Assembly: GCA_902760805.1 (NCBI GenBank)
Contig: CACWHY010000022.1
Coordinates: 1-34,771, forward strand
DNA length: 34,771 bases
Source of the DNA: Ruminococcus flavefaciens
GTDB lineage: Bacteria; Bacillota; Clostridia; Oscillospirales; Ruminococcaceae
Direction: 5' to 3'
In this document: positions 12,236-21,395 of the stretch, in pieces
How the letters are laid out: each line of letters opens with the position of its first letter
Numbering within the stretch: position 1 is the stretch's first letter
Position numbers and translations under genes: made by a program
The notes under the pieces: generated by a model
Told to the model about the DNA's origin: nothing
What the model saw: the letters and a program-made list of their open reading frames with translations, nothing else
Databases searched by the model: none

Positions 12236-14986
12236 ATGAGTTCAAAGCTATTAAGGAAAGCGGTCTCATTGGCCGCAGCCGGAGCATTGCTCCTGTCAGC
12301 TGCTCCTCTTCTGCCTTCATCGGGCCTGAGAGCTGATGCAGCCGCTAACAAAGCCCGTGTTTCTGTTCATGACCCCTCTATCATCAAGGACGGCAGCACC
12401 TACTACGTTTTCGGCTCCCACATCGATGCAGCCAAGACCAACGACCTCCAGAACTGGACACTGTTTTCCAACGGCTACGCAAGAACGAATAATGTGGAGT
12501 TCGGAAACCTCTCACAAAACCTGCAAAAGGCCTTCGCCTGGTCAGGTGAGGACTTAGAGGACTGCGCCGGCGGATTTGCAGTCTGGGCGCCGGACGTTAT
12601 CTGGAACCCGGATTTCCAGAACTCTGACGGAACTAAGGGTGCTTACGTTATGTACTTCTGCACCTCATCCACCTATATCCGCTCGGTCATCTGCTTCGCT
12701 ACATCGAAGAACATCCAGGGTCCTTATACCTTCGGTGATACGCTGATCTACTCCGGCTTCACCAAGAACGACCAGTATGTTACCAGCGCCACCAAGAACG
12801 TCAACAAGAAGTACACCTCCACCAACATCGACGAGCTCATCGCTTCCGGTGAGGTGACTATGAACAACAGCTGGTTCAACGGCAACAATTTCAACAACCA
12901 GCTCTTCCCCAACGCTATCGACCCCACTATCTACTATGGCACCGACGGCAAGATGTACATGACCTACGGCTCTTGGTCAGGCGGTATCTTCACCCTTGAG
13001 ATCGACCCGGCTACCGGAAAATGTATCCACCCAAAGACAGGAACTACCTCCGACGGACGCATGGTGGACAGCTACTTCGGTACAAAAATCGCCGGCGGCT
13101 ACGGAAAGTCAGGCGAGGGTCCTTTCATCGAGTACAACGCCGACACTGGCTACTACTACCTGTGGACAACTTACGGCGGACTTGCCTGGGACGGCGGCTA
13201 TAATATGCGTGTTTCCCGTTCAAAGAGCCCTCTGGGTCCCTTCACTGACCCGGCAGGAAGAAAGGCTGTCCTTGACCCAAGCACCAACCTTGACAGCGTT
13301 GGTCTGAAGGTAATGGGCAACTACAAGTTCAGCACCCTTGATTCAGCATATTTCGCTCCCGGCCACAACTCAGTCCTCAGGGACGACGACGGTCGCTGGT
13401 ACCTTTTCTACCACACCCGTTTCCAGAACAGCAATATGCACCAGGTAAGAGTCCACGAGATGTTCTTCAACGAGGACGGCTGGCCTGTGGCAACTCCCTT
13501 CGAGTTCGGCGGAGACCATATCTCAGAAGGCGGCTATGACGAGGCCGACATCGTGGGCGATTATGAGTACATCAACCACGGCAATGGCACTAACGCAGAC
13601 CTAATCAATTACCAGAACATCAAGCTCAACGCAGACCATACGATCTCCGGAGCAGTTTCAGGTAAGTGGGAGCAGGCTCCCGACAGTGCTGCTGCAACTA
13701 TCACTATCGGAAATCAGCGCTACAGCGGTTACTTCATCGCTGCTGAGAACGAAAAGGGCACTAAGGTAATGTCCTTCACAGCAGCCGGAAACAACAACCA
13801 GTGCATCTGGGGCGCTAAAAACAGCGGGTTCACAGGCAGCGAGAGAGCTTCCCTTGCGGACTACACAAACCCCGACGCTGACCTGGTAATGGCTCCCGAC
13901 ACTGTAGGTGAACAGAGCAAGTCCTTAAAGCTCAGCGGAACAAGCCTGCTCAGCGGTGCTACCTACTTCATCACAAATCAGAACAGCGGTCTCTCCCTGG
14001 ATCTGCCTGACGGCTCACTGGAGGCTGGTACCAATATCCAGCAGTGGGACTTCAACAAGTCCTGGGCTCAGCAGTGGAGACTTGTTGCTGTGGACGATAC
14101 CTACTTCCGCATCGTTTCTCTCGGCGACGAGAGCAAGTGCATCGCCGTTGCTGAAAACTCAGCAGCTGACGGCGTAAATGTGGAATTACAGGCCTACACC
14201 GGCGCTGACAATCAGCTGTTCAAGCTGGTGGAGAGCGGCAGCTACTACGGCATCGTTTCCAAGTGCTCCGGCGGAAAGAGCGCTCTGGACGTATTTGAGT
14301 GGTCTACCGAGAACGGCGGAAATATCGCACAGTATCCCTACCACGAGTACGCCTGCCAGCTTTGGAAGATCGAGCCGGTACGTCCCTCAGTGACCAGCGG
14401 CACCTACACCATAAAAAATCTCAACAGCGGTAGATATATCGCTGACAAGAACGGCAGTGCTGTTCAGAGCCAGTCTCAGATCTGGAACATCACAAAGCAG
14501 GACGACGGTACCTACACTATCCAGGCCGAAAACGGCAAGGCTCTCACAGTTGAGAACAACTCCGCTGAGGACGGTGCTGACATCGTGCTTGCGGACTTCA
14601 ACGGCGGCAGCTCACAGAAGTTCAGGCTCCAGTGCAGCAAGGACGGCACATATTCCCTGCTCACTGTGGCTTCAGACGGCGCAAGATGTGCAGACGTCTA
14701 CGAGATAAGCCTTGAAGACGGCGCAAACATCTGCCAGTGGGAATACTGGGGCGGCGACGGTCAGAAGTTCATCCTTGAGCCTGTGATCGCTCCCAAGGCT
14801 CCCGAGCAGGTGGTCGGCGACATCAACGCTGACGGAGAGTTCTCCGTAAACGACCTGGTAATGCTCCAGAGATACCTTCTCAGGGCTATCGACGAGCTGC
14901 CAAACTGGCAGGCCGGCGACCTTACCGGTGACGGAAAGCTGTCCACCTTCGACCTGATCCTCATGCGCCAGATGATAGTGCAGTGA
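12236..14986 (+). CDS. Secreted GH43 endo-arabinanase-type enzyme with two CBM13 modules and a dockerin
   Basis: A 916-residue secreted enzyme. Residues 1-35 are a signal peptide (KLLRKAV, then a hydrophobic core, cleavage near ALRADA). Residues about 42-430 form a five-bladed GH43 catalytic domain resembling Abn2-type endo-1,5-alpha-arabinanases. The likely catalytic residues are D46 (VHDPSII), D229 (NAIDPTIYY) and E294 (GEGPFIEY), with the metal-linked His in PGHNS (377). A GH43 C-terminal beta-sandwich follows (about 430-565). Two ricin-type CBM13 modules span about 572-715 and 721-850 (QxW motifs; NICQWEYWGGDGQKF). Residues 858-916 are a type I dockerin with two Ca loops (DINADGEFSVND, DLTGDGKLSTFD) for docking on a cellulosome scaffoldin. 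It is monocistronic, with its own promoter and terminator. Subfamily is inferred from motifs. Confidence 0.92.
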   Translation: MSSKLLRKAVSLAAAGALLLSAAPLLPSSGLRADAAANKARVSVHDPSIIKDGSTYYVFGSHIDAAKTNDLQNWTLFSNGYARTNNVEFGNLSQNLQKAFAWSGEDLEDCAGGFAVWAPDVIWNPDFQNSDGTKGAYVMYFCTSSTYIRSVICFATSKNIQGPYTFGDTLIYSGFTKNDQYVTSATKNVNKKYTSTNIDELIASGEVTMNNSWFNGNNFNNQLFPNAIDPTIYYGTDGKMYMTYGSWSGGIFTLEIDPATGKCIHPKTGTTSDGRMVDSYFGTKIAGGYGKSGEGPFIEYNADTGYYYLWTTYGGLAWDGGYNMRVSRSKSPLGPFTDPAGRKAVLDPSTNLDSVGLKVMGNYKFSTLDSAYFAPGHNSVLRDDDGRWYLFYHTRFQNSNMHQVRVHEMFFNEDGWPVATPFEFGGDHISEGGYDEADIVGDYEYINHGNGTNADLINYQNIKLNADHTISGAVSGKWEQAPDSAAATITIGNQRYSGYFIAAENEKGTKVMSFTAAGNNNQCIWGAKNSGFTGSERASLADYTNPDADLVMAPDTVGEQSKSLKLSGTSLLSGATYFITNQNSGLSLDLPDGSLEAGTNIQQWDFNKSWAQQWRLVAVDDTYFRIVSLGDESKCIAVAENSAADGVNVELQAYTGADNQLFKLVESGSYYGIVSKCSGGKSALDVFEWSTENGGNIAQYPYHEYACQLWKIEPVRPSVTSGTYTIKNLNSGRYIADKNGSAVQSQSQIWNITKQDDGTYTIQAENGKALTVENNSAEDGADIVLADFNGGSSQKFRLQCSKDGTYSLLTVASDGARCADVYEISLEDGANICQWEYWGGDGQKFILEPVIAPKAPEQVVGDINADGEFSVNDLVMLQRYLLRAIDELPNWQAGDLTGDGKLSTFDLILMRQMIVQ

Positions 14987-15012
14987 CCGACAAATAGCCA
15001 TCAGGCAAACAA

Positions 15013-15049
15013 AAAAGCAGTATCCTTGCCGATCAAGGATACTGCTTTT
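15013..15049. terminator. Strong bidirectional terminator
   Basis: A perfect 16-bp stem (15013-15028 with 15034-15049, loop of 5) with A tract left and T-rich right flank, between the convergent GH43 and exonuclease genes. Confidence 0.9.
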
Positions 15050-15079
15050 CGTTTTATCTGTACTGGGAAAAGCCCTGTT

Positions 15080-15610
15080 TTACGCCAAACGATAGGTGCG
15101 AATGAAGCTGTTCACGTCTGCGCCGCTTTCCATATAGCGCAGAAGGATCTCCGCACAGGCATTGCTGTCGCTGTCGGCCTGATGATGATCAAGGGAAATG
15201 CCGTAGTGCTCGCACATCACGTTAAGGCTGTGGCTCATACCCGGGAGAAGCTTCCGCCCGGCCTGAACTGTGCAAAGGTACTTGGCGGAGCTCTTCCACT
15301 GGATACCGTAGCCGTGAAGGCACTTTTTCAGCACTCCCATATCAAAAACCGCATTGTGAGCCACCAGCACGCCGCTTTCCATGAGAGGCCTGATCTGCTC
15401 CCACAGTGCCGCAAAATTCGGGGCGCCCTCAACGGTCTTGGAGCTGATCCCGGTCAGCTGTGTGTTGAAGCGGTCAAAGTGGGTCTCCGGGTCCACCAGA
15501 GAGAAAAACGACTCCCCTATCCTGCCATCCTCCACAACGGTTATTCCGATTGCGCTCATGCGGTCGTTGAAACGGTTTGGAGTCTCAACGTCAAAAACAA
15601 TGTATCTCAT
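15080..15610 (-). CDS. DnaQ-like DEDDh 3'-5' exonuclease
   Basis: A 176-residue exonuclease domain protein of the DEDDh group, which removes nucleotides from 3' ends of DNA or RNA with two metal ions. Exo I is MRYIVFDVETPN (D7, E9). Exo II is VLVAHNAVFDMGVLKK (Asp in FDM). Exo III is HHQADSDSNACAEI (His and Asp five residues apart). It has no polymerase or helicase domain, so it is a stand-alone enzyme like the epsilon-like proteins of Firmicutes. The start at 15610 has AAGGAAG 4-5 bp upstream; an upstream in-frame extension overlaps fruK and is unlikely. It is the last gene of an operon with the beta-helix protein and FruK (25 bp gap). Why it is coupled to sugar genes is unknown. Confidence 0.88.
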   Translation of the reverse strand: MRYIVFDVETPNRFNDRMSAIGITVVEDGRIGESFFSLVDPETHFDRFNTQLTGISSKTVEGAPNFAALWEQIRPLMESGVLVAHNAVFDMGVLKKCLHGYGIQWKSSAKYLCTVQAGRKLLPGMSHSLNVMCEHYGISLDHHQADSDSNACAEILLRYMESGADVNSFIRTYRLA

Positions 15611-15635
15611 AAGCCTTCCTTTCAGCAGTTTTTTG

Positions 15636-16535
15636 TCAAAGCTGTGTAAGCAGCTGCCAGATGAGCTCTCTTTTGGCAAGTCCGTCGGAAAATGCGGTGG
15701 CTCCCCCGGCCGCTGTTCCCAGCCTCAGGCCGCTGTCGTATCCGCCCTGCTGGAAGCCTGCCAAGAATCCCGCCAGCATTGAGTCACCTGCGCCCACGGA
15801 GTTCCTCAGCTCGCCCTTGCAGACTCCGCAGCGGTGAACATTGCCGTTCTCGTCCAGCAGCATTGCGCCCTGCTCCGCCATGGAGACAAGCACGTTCCTA
15901 GCGCCCATTTCCTGCAATTTCTCGGCATAGTGCCGGATCTGATCATCTGTTGTGAGCTCCACGCCGAAGATCTCGCCCAGCTCAAAGTTATTGGGCTTAA
16001 TGAGAAACGGCCTGTACTTCAGCACGTTCAGCAGAAGATCCTTGGTGGCGTCAACCACTGTGAGGATCTGTTTTCCGGAAAGCCGCTTCAGGATCCTTTC
16101 GTACACGTCCGACGGGAGACTGCTCGGGATACTGCCAGCCAAAACAAGGGTATCCCCCTCAGAGAGCCCGTCCAGCTTGCAGAAGAGCTCCTCCAGCGCC
16201 TCCTGATCGATGTCAGGACCCTGACCGTTGATCTCAGTTTCCTCCCCGGCCTTGATCTTCACATTTATACGGGAATTGCCGGTTTTCAGCCTTACAAGGT
16301 CGGTCTGTATGCCCATGGCCTTGATGCCGTTTTCGATGGCCTCTCCGGTAAAGCCTGCCGCAAAGCCCAGCGCCTTCGAGGTGACGCCCAGCTCCTTTAG
16401 AACGATCGAAACGTTGATGCCCTTTCCTCCAAAGAACATCTCCTCAGATGAGCAGCGATTGACCTGCCCCGGCTTCATCTGGTCCAATCGCACCACATAG
16501 TCTATGGCCGGATTGAATGTTACGGTGTATATCAA
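15636..16535 (-). CDS. fruK: 1-Phosphofructokinase-type PfkB sugar kinase
   Basis: A 299-residue kinase of the PfkB family, hexose-phosphate branch, which phosphorylates fructose-1-phosphate or a related ketose phosphate with ATP. Residues 1-45 read IYTVTFNPAIDYVVRLDQM and then FFGGKGINVSIVLKELG (substrate lid and first PfkB signature). The C-terminal signature is NSVGAGDSMLAGFLAGF (anion hole and catalytic Asp), as in FruK, LacC and Fpk. The start is unusual: the first TTG before IYTVTF, 8 bp after AGGAGG; an upstream TTG (16541) is an alternative. It sits 25 bp after the stop of the beta-helix protein. No PTS permease or FruR gene is nearby, so the substrate may instead be tagatose-6-phosphate or another sugar acid derivative. 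Gene name is by similarity. Confidence 0.85.
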   Translation of the reverse strand: MIYTVTFNPAIDYVVRLDQMKPGQVNRCSSEEMFFGGKGINVSIVLKELGVTSKALGFAAGFTGEAIENGIKAMGIQTDLVRLKTGNSRINVKIKAGEETEINGQGPDIDQEALEELFCKLDGLSEGDTLVLAGSIPSSLPSDVYERILKRLSGKQILTVVDATKDLLLNVLKYRPFLIKPNNFELGEIFGVELTTDDQIRHYAEKLQEMGARNVLVSMAEQGAMLLDENGNVHRCGVCKGELRNSVGAGDSMLAGFLAGFQQGGYDSGLRLGTAAGGATAFSDGLAKRELIWQLLTQL

Positions 16536-16560
16536 AATCAAGTCCTCCTAGATATGTTTC

Positions 16561-18114
16561 TCAGTTCAGCCCCATGAACCATGCCTGTGTCATTTCGACA
16601 CCAGCCTTGTCCAGCTTTTCAGAGCCGTTTAGGTAGTCCCAGACCTCCACGTCTGCTCGGGTAACGTCCTCGGGAAGCTCCAAAGTGAGCTCAGTCTCGC
16701 CGTTCTCGTCAAGGGTGAGCTTGCCCAGAGTGAGCTGGATCCATTTTCCGGTCTTGCCGGTGTCGGAGTCGGTGTAGTGAGGGTCCCAGTAGCCCCAGGC
16801 AGCATTCACCGCATATCCTGGCTGCGCCTTCAGCTTCACATGGAGAGTTCTTCCGCCAAGTCCGTCGGTAAGGCGCCATTTTCCGGCAGCCTCCTGAGTG
16901 AAGTTCACAAACACCTGCGCCGGGTCTGGCTGGCCGGACTCCAGCAGATCTCTCAGAGCGCACATATCGTAAATGTCCAGCCGGCCGTCTGAGCAGAGAT
17001 CTGTGTTTTCCCAAGAAAAATAGTGCTTTTCCGGCCTTGCAAGAAGCATATCCTGCAAAGTCTGGCCGTCGGTGAGATCCACGGATCCGTCCTCGTTAAC
17101 ATCGCCGCTGAGCAGGATCCTGCTCACGGACGCAACTTTATTGCCGCTTGTGGGAGAACACTCCGGCTGGCTGGTGTTCCTGAAAACGTATGAGGAGCAG
17201 TTCCAGCCCTTTACCAGAAACAGGTCGTCCCTGTCCATGTAGAAGGTGTTGTCATAGATCCGGCTGTTCTGTCCCCAGCCTTCCACAGCGTTGTACAGGT
17301 CCACCGCCTGAACGATCTTCTCGTTCTCGCTGCGATAGCCAACGTTATTGCGGAGGATCACGTCGTTGCCCTTTACCTCGATCAGGCTGTCGGCGCCGTT
17401 CTGTCCCTGAGTTCCGCAGCCGTCAAGGGTACAGCCCTCCACAAGAGTTCCCCGGGTGTACTCCTTTATGTCGATGCAGTCAGCGCCCACGTTAGAGATC
17501 CGGCAGTTCCTCACTGTATTGTAATGGCAGTCAAAGCCATAACCGGTGGTACCCTTGGCGCTGCCGATGTAGATGCCCTCGCCGTACTGTGGACTGACTG
17601 TTCCGCAGTCATGGACATAGCAGTTCTCGATAAGGCAGCCGCTGGTATCGTCACGGAGGTGGATCCCCTCGGCTCCGATGTCATAGACCTGACAGCCGGT
17701 TATGGTGGAATTGCTGGCCTGGTCAAGGACTATGCCCTTTCCGGCATTGCACACCACCAGGTTTTCCAGGTGCCAGAACTCTCCAATTATGTGGAGCCCC
17801 ACCTTGTTTTCCTGGGTAGCTCCGCAGATCATGGCCGGATCATCGGGATCCTGACTGCAAATAGTGATCGGCTGCTCAGCAGTTCCGCTGGCTTCTGAGA
17901 AAAACGCCGCCCATTTGCCCTTCCACTCGTCGTTCTGATATTTTCCTGGCGCAAGGATCAGCCTGTCTCCGGGTCTGGCTCCCTCCAGAGCAGCCAGCAG
18001 CTCCTCCGTGGTGGAGATCTCCACCTGACGGGCTCCGTCAACATCCACGTTCATGGAAAGGCCGCTGCACATCACCGCAGCTGCCGCAAAAATGCTAAGG
18101 ATAGTTTTTTTCAT
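16561..18114 (-). CDS. Secreted right-handed beta-helix protein (polysaccharide-lyase-like) with internal dockerin and C-terminal beta-sandwich
   Basis: A 517-residue protein. Residues 1-30 are a signal peptide (MKKTILSIFAAAAVM). Residues about 31-330 are a right-handed parallel beta-helix starting VEISTTEELLAALEGARPGD and RLILAPGKYQND, with many coils (ITGCQVYDIGAEGIHL, CLIENCYVHDCG, NTVRNCRISNVGADCIDI). This resembles PL6/PL9/NosD-type lyases. A dockerin (about 337-400; SGDVNEDGSVDLTD and CSDGRLDIYDMCAL) sits in the middle, not at the end. A C-terminal beta-sandwich (about 405-517, ending AWFMGLN) is probably carbohydrate-binding. The start at 18114 has AGGAGG 8 bp upstream; an upstream GTG is less likely. 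It leads the operon with FruK and the exonuclease. I cannot identify catalytic residues with certainty, so lyase activity is inferred; pectin or alginate-like uronates are possible substrates. Confidence 0.85.
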   Translation of the reverse strand: MKKTILSIFAAAAVMCSGLSMNVDVDGARQVEISTTEELLAALEGARPGDRLILAPGKYQNDEWKGKWAAFFSEASGTAEQPITICSQDPDDPAMICGATQENKVGLHIIGEFWHLENLVVCNAGKGIVLDQASNSTITGCQVYDIGAEGIHLRDDTSGCLIENCYVHDCGTVSPQYGEGIYIGSAKGTTGYGFDCHYNTVRNCRISNVGADCIDIKEYTRGTLVEGCTLDGCGTQGQNGADSLIEVKGNDVILRNNVGYRSENEKIVQAVDLYNAVEGWGQNSRIYDNTFYMDRDDLFLVKGWNCSSYVFRNTSQPECSPTSGNKVASVSRILLSGDVNEDGSVDLTDGQTLQDMLLARPEKHYFSWENTDLCSDGRLDIYDMCALRDLLESGQPDPAQVFVNFTQEAAGKWRLTDGLGGRTLHVKLKAQPGYAVNAAWGYWDPHYTDSDTGKTGKWIQLTLGKLTLDENGETELTLELPEDVTRADVEVWDYLNGSEKLDKAGVEMTQAWFMGLN

Positions 18115-18140
18115 TTTGACCACCTCCTAATGCCTCTTTA

Positions 18141-18273
18141 CATTCATTATACCATATAAGCGAAGCGCATATGTTATAATTGCCCGATGTGCAGGGAGCA
18201 GATCTCTGATCTGCGGATCTGCAAGGGCATTCAAATAAGTATAATGAATGATTCATCATTCATTATACCATAT
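18141..18273 (-). promoter_or_regulatory. Duplicated extended -10 promoter elements and a perfect palindrome
   Basis: The same 17-bp segment occurs at 18141-18157 and 18257-18273. Read on the minus strand it contains TGGTATAAT, an extended -10 box, so the beta-helix operon may have two promoters 116 bp apart. The upstream copy lies in a perfect inverted repeat (ATAATGAATGA at 18241-18251 and its complement at 18256-18266, spacer 4). The palindrome could be an operator. Bases 18274-18373 hold no recognised gene. Confidence 0.5.
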
Positions 18274-18373
18274 TAACCGTGAAATTTCAACTCACACTGC
18301 GAAAAGACAATGTTTTCGGGCGATTTCAGCGGTGGGTGTATCACTTTGGTCAACATTCGGTCAACTTTCATGA

Positions 18374-19657
18374 CACTTCAAGATAGACTTCACGCGGCTT
18401 GCACTTTTATCACTCATAACGATCCCGGTGGGAATGGCGGTATTGAGTTCGACTATGAAAAGCTACGGCGAGAACTACGGAAAGTCGGTGGAGATCGGTG
18501 GCAGAATGACCAATGCCATCGTTGAGTATATGGGCGGGATAGAAGTCATCAAGGCTTTCAGTCAGGGCGAGCGCTCCTACGAAAAATATGAGTCTGCTGT
18601 CAACGAGAATGCCGCATTTTTCTACGGTTGGATGAAAAGCGCACAGTGGGCTATGTCTGCCTACAATGCGATAACGCCGTCGGTTTTATTGACGGTACTT
18701 CCATTCGGATCCTTGTTTTATTCATCGGGGAGCCTTTCCGCAGGGGCATTTGTCACCATGATAATTCTCTCCCTCGGTCTGCTTGAACCGCTCATAGCAG
18801 CTATGAACTACACGGACAATATCGCAAGAGTAGGCACAGTCATGGGGCAGATAAACGATGTTCTTTCAAGCCCAGAGATAAACAGGACAGATAAAAATGC
18901 AGACATGCCCGGAAATACCATAGAGTTCAGAAATGTGACATTCAGCTATGACAGCGAGAACGATGCTCTCAAAAATATCAGCCTGACAATCCCCGAAGGT
19001 AAGGTCACAGCACTTGTGGGACATTCGGGAAGCGGCAAATCCACCGTTGCAAAGCTGATAGCAGGCTTCTGGGACGTGACTGACGGCAAACTGCTAATAG
19101 GCGGACAGAACGTTCGTGATATTCCCCTCGAAGCACAGACCGAGCGGATCGCTTACGTTGAGCAGAACAACTTCCTGTTTGATGAAATAGTCATGGAAAA
19201 TATCCGCAAGGGCAAGGCTGGCGCAACTGATGAAGAGGTGATAAATGCTGCAAAAGCAGCAGGCTGTGATGATTTAATCAGAGGACTGGACAAGGGCTAT
19301 CAGACGGTAGTCGGAAGTGCCGGAGGACATCTTTCTGGCGGAGAAAGGCAGCGTATAGCCATTGCAAGAGCTATGCTCAAAGATGCGCCTATCGTTATCC
19401 TTGATGAAGCTACTGCTTACATCGACCCCGAGAATGAGGCTGTTATCCAAAGTGCTATCGCAAGGCTGGTGCAGGGCAAGACGGTCATTGTTATCGCTCA
19501 CAGGCTTTCCACCATAACCGATGCGGATAATATGATCGTCATGGATAACGGTACTGTTTCCGCACACGGCAGGCATAATGAGCTGCTTGATAATTCTCAG
19601 CTTTACCGCAGTATGTGGCAGGCTCACACAGGTACAAAAGGAGGTGCAGCAGAATGA
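18374..19657 (+). pseudogene. ABC exporter subunit 1 (fused membrane-ATPase), 5' truncated
   Basis: The frame from 18374 reads RLALLSLITIPVGMAVLSST and continues as the second half of an ABC exporter membrane domain (ANAIVEYMGGIEVIKAF-like region, then FGSLFYSSGSLSAGAFV). A complete nucleotide-binding domain follows: Walker A GHSGSGKST, Q loop YVEQNNF, signature LSGGERQRIAIARAM, Walker B IVILDEAT, H loop IAHRLS. About 160-170 N-terminal residues (first three or four helices) are missing, and a stop (18371-18373) closes the frame. No ribosome binding site precedes the first GTG/ATG (18428). It forms a pair with the next gene through an ATGA overlap. Its closest look-alikes are YbtP/IrtA-type siderophore ABC pairs; this is a family impression only. 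Confidence 0.88.
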
Positions 19658-21395
19658 TAAGTGCTTTTAAGAAGATATGGGACTTCGCAGGAAGTGAACA
19701 GAAGAATATCAAAAGATCTATCATCCTTGCACTTCTTCACTCGATATTCTATGCGCTGCAATTTGCGGCAGTGTTCGTGATCCTCAAAGCGCTGACAAAC
19801 GGCGACACCTCAAAAATGACTGCACTTTACGCCCTTGGCATCATGGTGCTGAGCATTGGAGGTAGGATAGTTCTGAACACTTTCTCTCAGCTTCAGAGAG
19901 TTCATGCCGGCTATTTTATGGTAGCAAACAAGCGTATCTCAATCGGTAATAAGCTCAGGTCGGTTCCTATGGGTTATTTCAACAAAAACAATCTCGGACA
20001 GATGACAGCTATTACGACCACAACTCTTACAGACGTTGAAAATACAGCACCAGTTGTGCTTGTGACTGTACTTGGCGGCTTTATCAATTCTGTTGTATTC
20101 GCACTGTCGGTCCTGCTATTTGACTGGAGAATAGGTATCATCTTTTTTATCGGTATGGCGGCGTTCATCTGGACTACCTCTTTACAGGAAAAACATTCAC
20201 GCAAAGGCGCTCCCGAAAGACAGCGTGCGCAGGAAACGCTCGTTGAAAAAGTCCTTGAAGCTGTGCAGGGTATCAGCGTTATCAAGAGTTTTCATCTAGG
20301 CGAAAGTTCTTCGAGTGCGGTAAGCTCTGCCATAGAGCAAAGCTGTGACAAAAACCTTGCCATTGAAAAGCAGATGACCCCATATCAGATCTTCCAGCAG
20401 ATCGTGCTGAACCTGTTTGCGGTCATTATCATGATCGTTACTGCGGCACTGTATCTGAACGGATCAATGGAGCTTGCTGATGCCATGATGATGTTCGTGG
20501 CAGCATTCATGGTATTCGAGCAGATGAAAAGTGCGGGCATAAGCATCGCAACGCTCCGTATTGCTGAAAGCTCTATCGACAAGGCGAACGAAACGGACAA
20601 TGTTCCTGTCATGGACGAGGGCGGCAGAGCTATCGCTCCGAACACTCACGATATAGCATTTGAAAACGTCAGCTTCTCCTACGGCGAAAGATACTTGACA
20701 GCGTTTCCTTTACCGTAAAAGAAAAGGCCACAACTGCAATCGTCGGACCTTCGGGCTCAGGAAAGACTACCATGTGCAGCCTTATCGCTCGTTTCTGGGA
20801 CGTGAACAGCGGCAGAGTGACTATAGGCGGAGAGGATGTGCGTGACTTCACACTTGACAGCCTGATGAAGAATATCAGTATGGTGTTCCAGAACGTGTAC
20901 CTTTTCAGTGACACGATAGAAAACAACATAAAGTTCGGCAGTCCGGACGCCACCCACGAACAAGTAGTTGAAGCGGCGAAAAAGGCTTGCTGTCATGACT
21001 TCATAATGAATCTTCCGAACGGATATGACACGGTGCTTGAGGAAGGCGGAGCTTCACTCTCCGGCGGTGAACGTCAGAGGCTGTCCATCGCAAGGGCGAT
21101 ACTCAAGGATTCTCCCATTATAATCCTTGATGAAGCCACTTCCAACGTTGACCCCGAAAACGAGGACAGACTGCAAGCGGCAATCGAAGCTCTCATGAAG
21201 AACAAGACGATCATTATGATCGCGCACAGACTAAAAACCGTCCGCAAGGCAGATCAGATACTCGTGCTTGACGGCGGACATATCGTGCAGAAAGGTACTC
21301 ATGCTGAGCTTGCAGAACAGGACGGGATTTACTCACGCTTTATCAAACAGCGTGAGCAGGCTGAAAGCTGGCATATCGCAGGGCAGGACACATGA
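19654..21395 (+). pseudogene. ABC exporter subunit 2 (fused membrane-ATPase) with a -1 frameshift
   Basis: The gene starts at 19654 (AAAGGAGG upstream, ATGA overlap with subunit 1). It encodes an ABC exporter membrane domain (DVENTAPVVLVTVLGGFINS, helices to about residue 320) and enters the ATPase domain with IAFENVSFSYGE. At 20686-20691 the frame is lost. The second frame continues perfectly with ILDSVSFTVKEK, Walker A VGPSGSGKTT, signature LSGGERQRLSIARAI, Walker B IIILDEAT and IAHRLKT to 21395. Loss of one A in GAAAAG, leaving GAAAG, explains it. Everything else is intact, so this is a recent mutation, a sequencing error or, less likely, a slippage site. With subunit 1 it would form a heterodimeric exporter or siderophore importer. 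Confidence 0.9.

Noticed and set aside
15611-15679. Longer N-terminus for the exonuclease
   Set aside because: The extension overlaps fruK, has no ribosome binding site, and the exonuclease fold starts at MRYIVFDVE.
20686-20700. Programmed ribosomal slippage in the second ABC subunit
   Set aside because: The site GGCGAAAGATA is not a classic slippery heptamer and homologues are not known to use one; single-base loss or sequencing error is simpler.
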